Assembly: GCA_944472155.2 (NCBI GenBank)
Contig: OX235274.1
Location: forward strand, 36,516,052 to 36,580,051
Length of the DNA stretch: 64,000 nt
DNA from: Trichobilharzia szidati
Taxonomy: Eukaryota; Platyhelminthes; Trematoda; Strigeidida; Schistosomatidae
Direction of reading: 5' to 3'
Shown here: positions 61,694-64,000 of the stretch, in pieces
How positions within the stretch are numbered: the first letter of the stretch is position 1
Layout of the letters: each line of letters begins with the position of its first letter
Position numbers and translations under genes: made by a program
The notes under the pieces: generated by a model
The model's database searches: none
Told to the model about the DNA's origin: nothing
What the model saw: the letters and a program-made list of their open reading frames with translations, nothing else

Positions 61694-63711
61694 TCAGTTC
61701 ACGATCGCATGGAGATAGGCATACGGAAACTGGGGTATCCTGGGTGTCTGAAGAAGGCACATTTGAGAGTAAAGAAACAGACTGTTTGACATCAGGTTTA
61801 TTGGTGGCATTACTGCCGGGTGCGGAAAAGAGAAAAAATGGTGAGGGGATTGATTAGTTGGAAAGTTGTAAAGACGGTTTTGGTGTCGGGGGAGTGTGTT
61901 TCTGAGGTAGTAGCATTTACTGGGTGGATCCCCAAGCAGGCTATGCTGAAAGTTTAGGCGATTGAGTCCATGTGGCTGTGCACCAGGAATATGGGCATAG
62001 TTATGTTTGGTATTACGCAACCTCATAGTAGAAGCTGGGTAGCTGCAACTGGTTGTATTAAGATGGTGAGGAAAAGAGAATGAGATGGGTTGACTAATGT
62101 CAGTTCTATTTGATACCATAGACGTCCTTTTGGGAGATTTAAGCGTATGAGTAATAGGAGACGCTGAATCAGGCTTGACGGAGTGTATGGCAGGCATAGG
62201 AATTTTGTTCCTTACATTTTTATTCGGAATCTTAGAGCTAGATGTGAAGATATTACAAGGGTTTTCGATAGTTCTAGCATGGCGAGTGAGATTTTTATTA
62301 ATATCTTTTGCAGCAATCGAGTGCTTTTTAGGTTGTTTAACAACTGGAGAGATACTAGATTTAGTATTGGGAACCATATCAAGCTTCATTTTAAAGTAAC
62401 TAGGTGGAGGGCTTCTTTTAAAGTTTAGGTGGTGTTTTGTATTGACATCAGTGGGGCCGGTTGTATCCTTTTGGTGATTTATTTCATCTGCTGGGATACT
62501 TTGTTTGGCACGACGCTGGATTGGTGTCCTGTCGTGAATAATACGTACATTTTTAAAGCTACTTGCTTTCCTAAAGAGATGCTGGTTATTTACAAAGCGA
62601 CTAGCATCCACAATGCTATTAAACTCGAACATTATTGGACAAGATGTATTAGCTGAAGATTTACGCAGTCGTTTGCAGGTACTTCGCATGCCTTTAAAAG
62701 TGCGTTTTTCAATGTTTTAATATTCGTACTGTCGGGCACATTGAAAACAATTGCATTATACATGCACTGAACCCGCTTGATCACTTCCGTGGAAATATGG
62801 TCTATAATTCTCTCACAAGACTTTAGTGTATCACAGTCAGGATAGTCAGCAGGCTTCATCAGATACCTAAGGGGTAAGAGATCATGGACTAACGGAAGGA
62901 TGTTTGTGCTTTCCAGGCTATTGGCTTGGTTGGATGTGTTTTGCGTAGGCAATGAGCAATTTGTTTTTTCAAATTTGGCATTAGGTTGGTGTCCATGGGT
63001 CACTGATGACCGATGGAAATTTTTGCGATTGGGGGCTTTATCGTTAAGAGTAGCGGTGGTGCTGCAATCTGTCCTCTGTGCCGGCATATGTGTAGCCTGC
63101 TCAAAAGCATCCAATTGAATGGAACTAGATGACAGTAAATCTGCCTGTGTATTGCAATGATTATCAAGGTCAACGTCTAAGGTTACTAAGCATTTGGGGG
63201 AGTTAACATTTCTTTTGACACAGTCAAAAGATTTGATATTAGTATGTATCGATGATAGTGAGGCCACATGTGTGTTCGGACCTTCTGACTGACAATCCTG
63301 AGTAGGGCAAATGGAGGGTGTATATTCAACCACGTCAGAGGAGCCAGTGTCAGGCTTTTTATTAACAGCCAGTGTGGCTTGGTAGGAATCCAAAATGCTT
63401 GGCTCACAACCTGTACTTTTGCAAATATCCCTGATAAAATCATTTATAACGCAAGAAGGTGAAGAGGTAATGATATCCGATTTTGACATATTTAGCACCT
63501 GTGTCAGATCAGGGGAAAGTGCGGTACCATGCTGTTTAGGCTTGCTAGATTTATGTCTTTTGCTGAAGTTTTCAGCCGATAATGAAACATGACGCTTCGA
63601 TAGCTTAACTGGCACTTTGTATAAATTCACTACAGAACTGTCGGACTGCAAGTATATGAGACTTAGGTTGTTTGATTTTGTCAAAACAAAAGACAAGAGT
63701 AATATGGGCAC
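61694..63711 (-). pseudogene. CR1-like ORF1 with a frameshift
   Basis: Minus strand. The first frame (63711-62632) has a Ser/Thr-rich N-terminal region and then the block IIDHISTEVIKRVQCMYNA and IVFNVPDSTNIKTLKNALL. This corresponds to NLINFVTTEVTKRLDAKLNA and IVYNVPDNEALKKVQRILL in the intact ORF1 at 30518-32080. Near 62680 a frameshift moves reading to the frame with RKSSANTSCPIMFEFNSIVD and FKNVRIIHDRTPIQRRAKQ (62689-61694), again parallel to the intact ORF1. The C-terminal part is Asn/Ser/Pro-rich and ends YAYLHAIVN. The start at 63711 is the first ATG of the frame. Apart from the one frameshift it is nearly complete. A predicted role is RNA binding in the LINE particle. Confidence 0.8.
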
Positions 63712-64000
63712 TGAGAGTCAGATGCTCGATGTGGTAATACCTTAATCAGTAATCTGAAACAGTAAAAGTAGCAAGGATAATATCCAGTGACTATAAAGGT
63801 AAGTCCAGATATAACACAAATATTGCTATTTGTATTAGTAATCGGTGACACTAAGGATATATCCTGAAACGTGGGAGTACTAGACAGAATAATAAAAACG
63901 AAGACCACGCGGAAAAAAACGACAAACTTCGAACGAGGCGCGAACTAAAACTTGATCTACCGAAGACAGTGTGCTTCCGACTTCCGGTAAGGAGGACCTA

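Larger units (their letters stand above)
55190..63960 (-). mobile_element. CR1-like LINE, near full length, decayed, split by a BEL/Pao element
   Basis: On the minus strand: 5' UTR (from near the window end to 63712), ORF1 63711-61694 with a frameshift, then ORF2 from ~61530 (endonuclease start), interrupted at 61424/57951 by a BEL/Pao insertion and continuing from 57951 to ~55190. It is a second family related to the intact copy at 30411-35415, sharing ORF1 and ORF2 motif order but not closely similar. At least three in-frame stops and two frameshifts disable ORF2. Confidence 0.85.

Noticed and set aside
1..64000. CRISPR array, rRNA or bacterial-type operons
   Set aside because: No regular direct repeats with spacers, no rRNA cores; content is eukaryotic retroelements.

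Overview
This window looks like repeat-dominated chromosomal DNA of a blood fluke (Schistosomatidae). The case rests on AT-rich intergenic sequence; tRNA-headed SINEs that carry hammerhead-ribozyme modules of the Sm-alpha type; RTE-, CR1- and Penelope-like retroelements typical of schistosomes; a Ty3/gypsy Gag with the unusual single C-x2-H...C-x3-C motif of the CsRn1/Boudicca lineage; and a BEL/Pao Gag. The species cannot be fixed from the sequence alone. Only one stretch looks like host coding sequence, an exon at 231-580 on the minus strand with a clean splice donor. Nearly everything else recognisable is mobile DNA.

Region by region. 1-178 is an RTE 3' end in the intron of the host gene, followed by the exon. 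1.2-2.5 kb holds a 240-bp near-identical inverted repeat. 2.6-3.0 kb has two Sm-alpha-type hammerhead pieces. 3.2-4.4 kb is a Penelope-like (PLE) remnant between inverted termini. 5-8.3 kb has RTE and other LINE 3' fragments. 8.4-12.5 kb is a SINE cluster; within it a complete composite SINE with a 17-bp target duplication was later split by a LINE fragment with its own 7-bp duplication and a 413-codon open frame. 12.6-18.6 kb is rich in PLE copies, and 19.9-23.1 kb holds two minus-strand RTE copies and PLE scraps.

24.4-43.4 kb is a stack of nested insertions. A decayed minus-strand Ty3/gypsy element was cut between its reverse transcriptase and RNase H by a second minus-strand Ty3/gypsy element (25940-41402, LTRs of 390 and 389 bp, 4-bp duplication CGTC). 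That second element carries a block holding an intact two-ORF CR1-like LINE on the plus strand (30.5-35.3 kb), a 2.27-kb DNA transposon remnant with 22-bp inverted termini and a 10-bp duplication (35671-37943), and LINE 3' repeats. Its gag is separately interrupted at 39.2-40.3 kb. 44993-48434 is a structurally complete but frameshifted RTE element with a 10-bp duplication. 49.8-50.8 kb is another PLE.

55.2-64.0 kb is a minus-strand two-ORF CR1-like LINE, decayed, into whose endonuclease region a BEL/Pao derivative has recently inserted (57952-61418; two 283-bp LTRs differing at one position; 5-bp duplication GCATA). That element kept gag and a 3' open frame but has no reverse transcriptase or integrase.

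The elements share no pathway with each other. Their relation is parasitic and chronological, and the nesting gives relative ages: outer gypsy before inner gypsy before the CR1-like LINE; minus-strand CR1-like LINE before BEL/Pao; composite SINE before LINE fragment.
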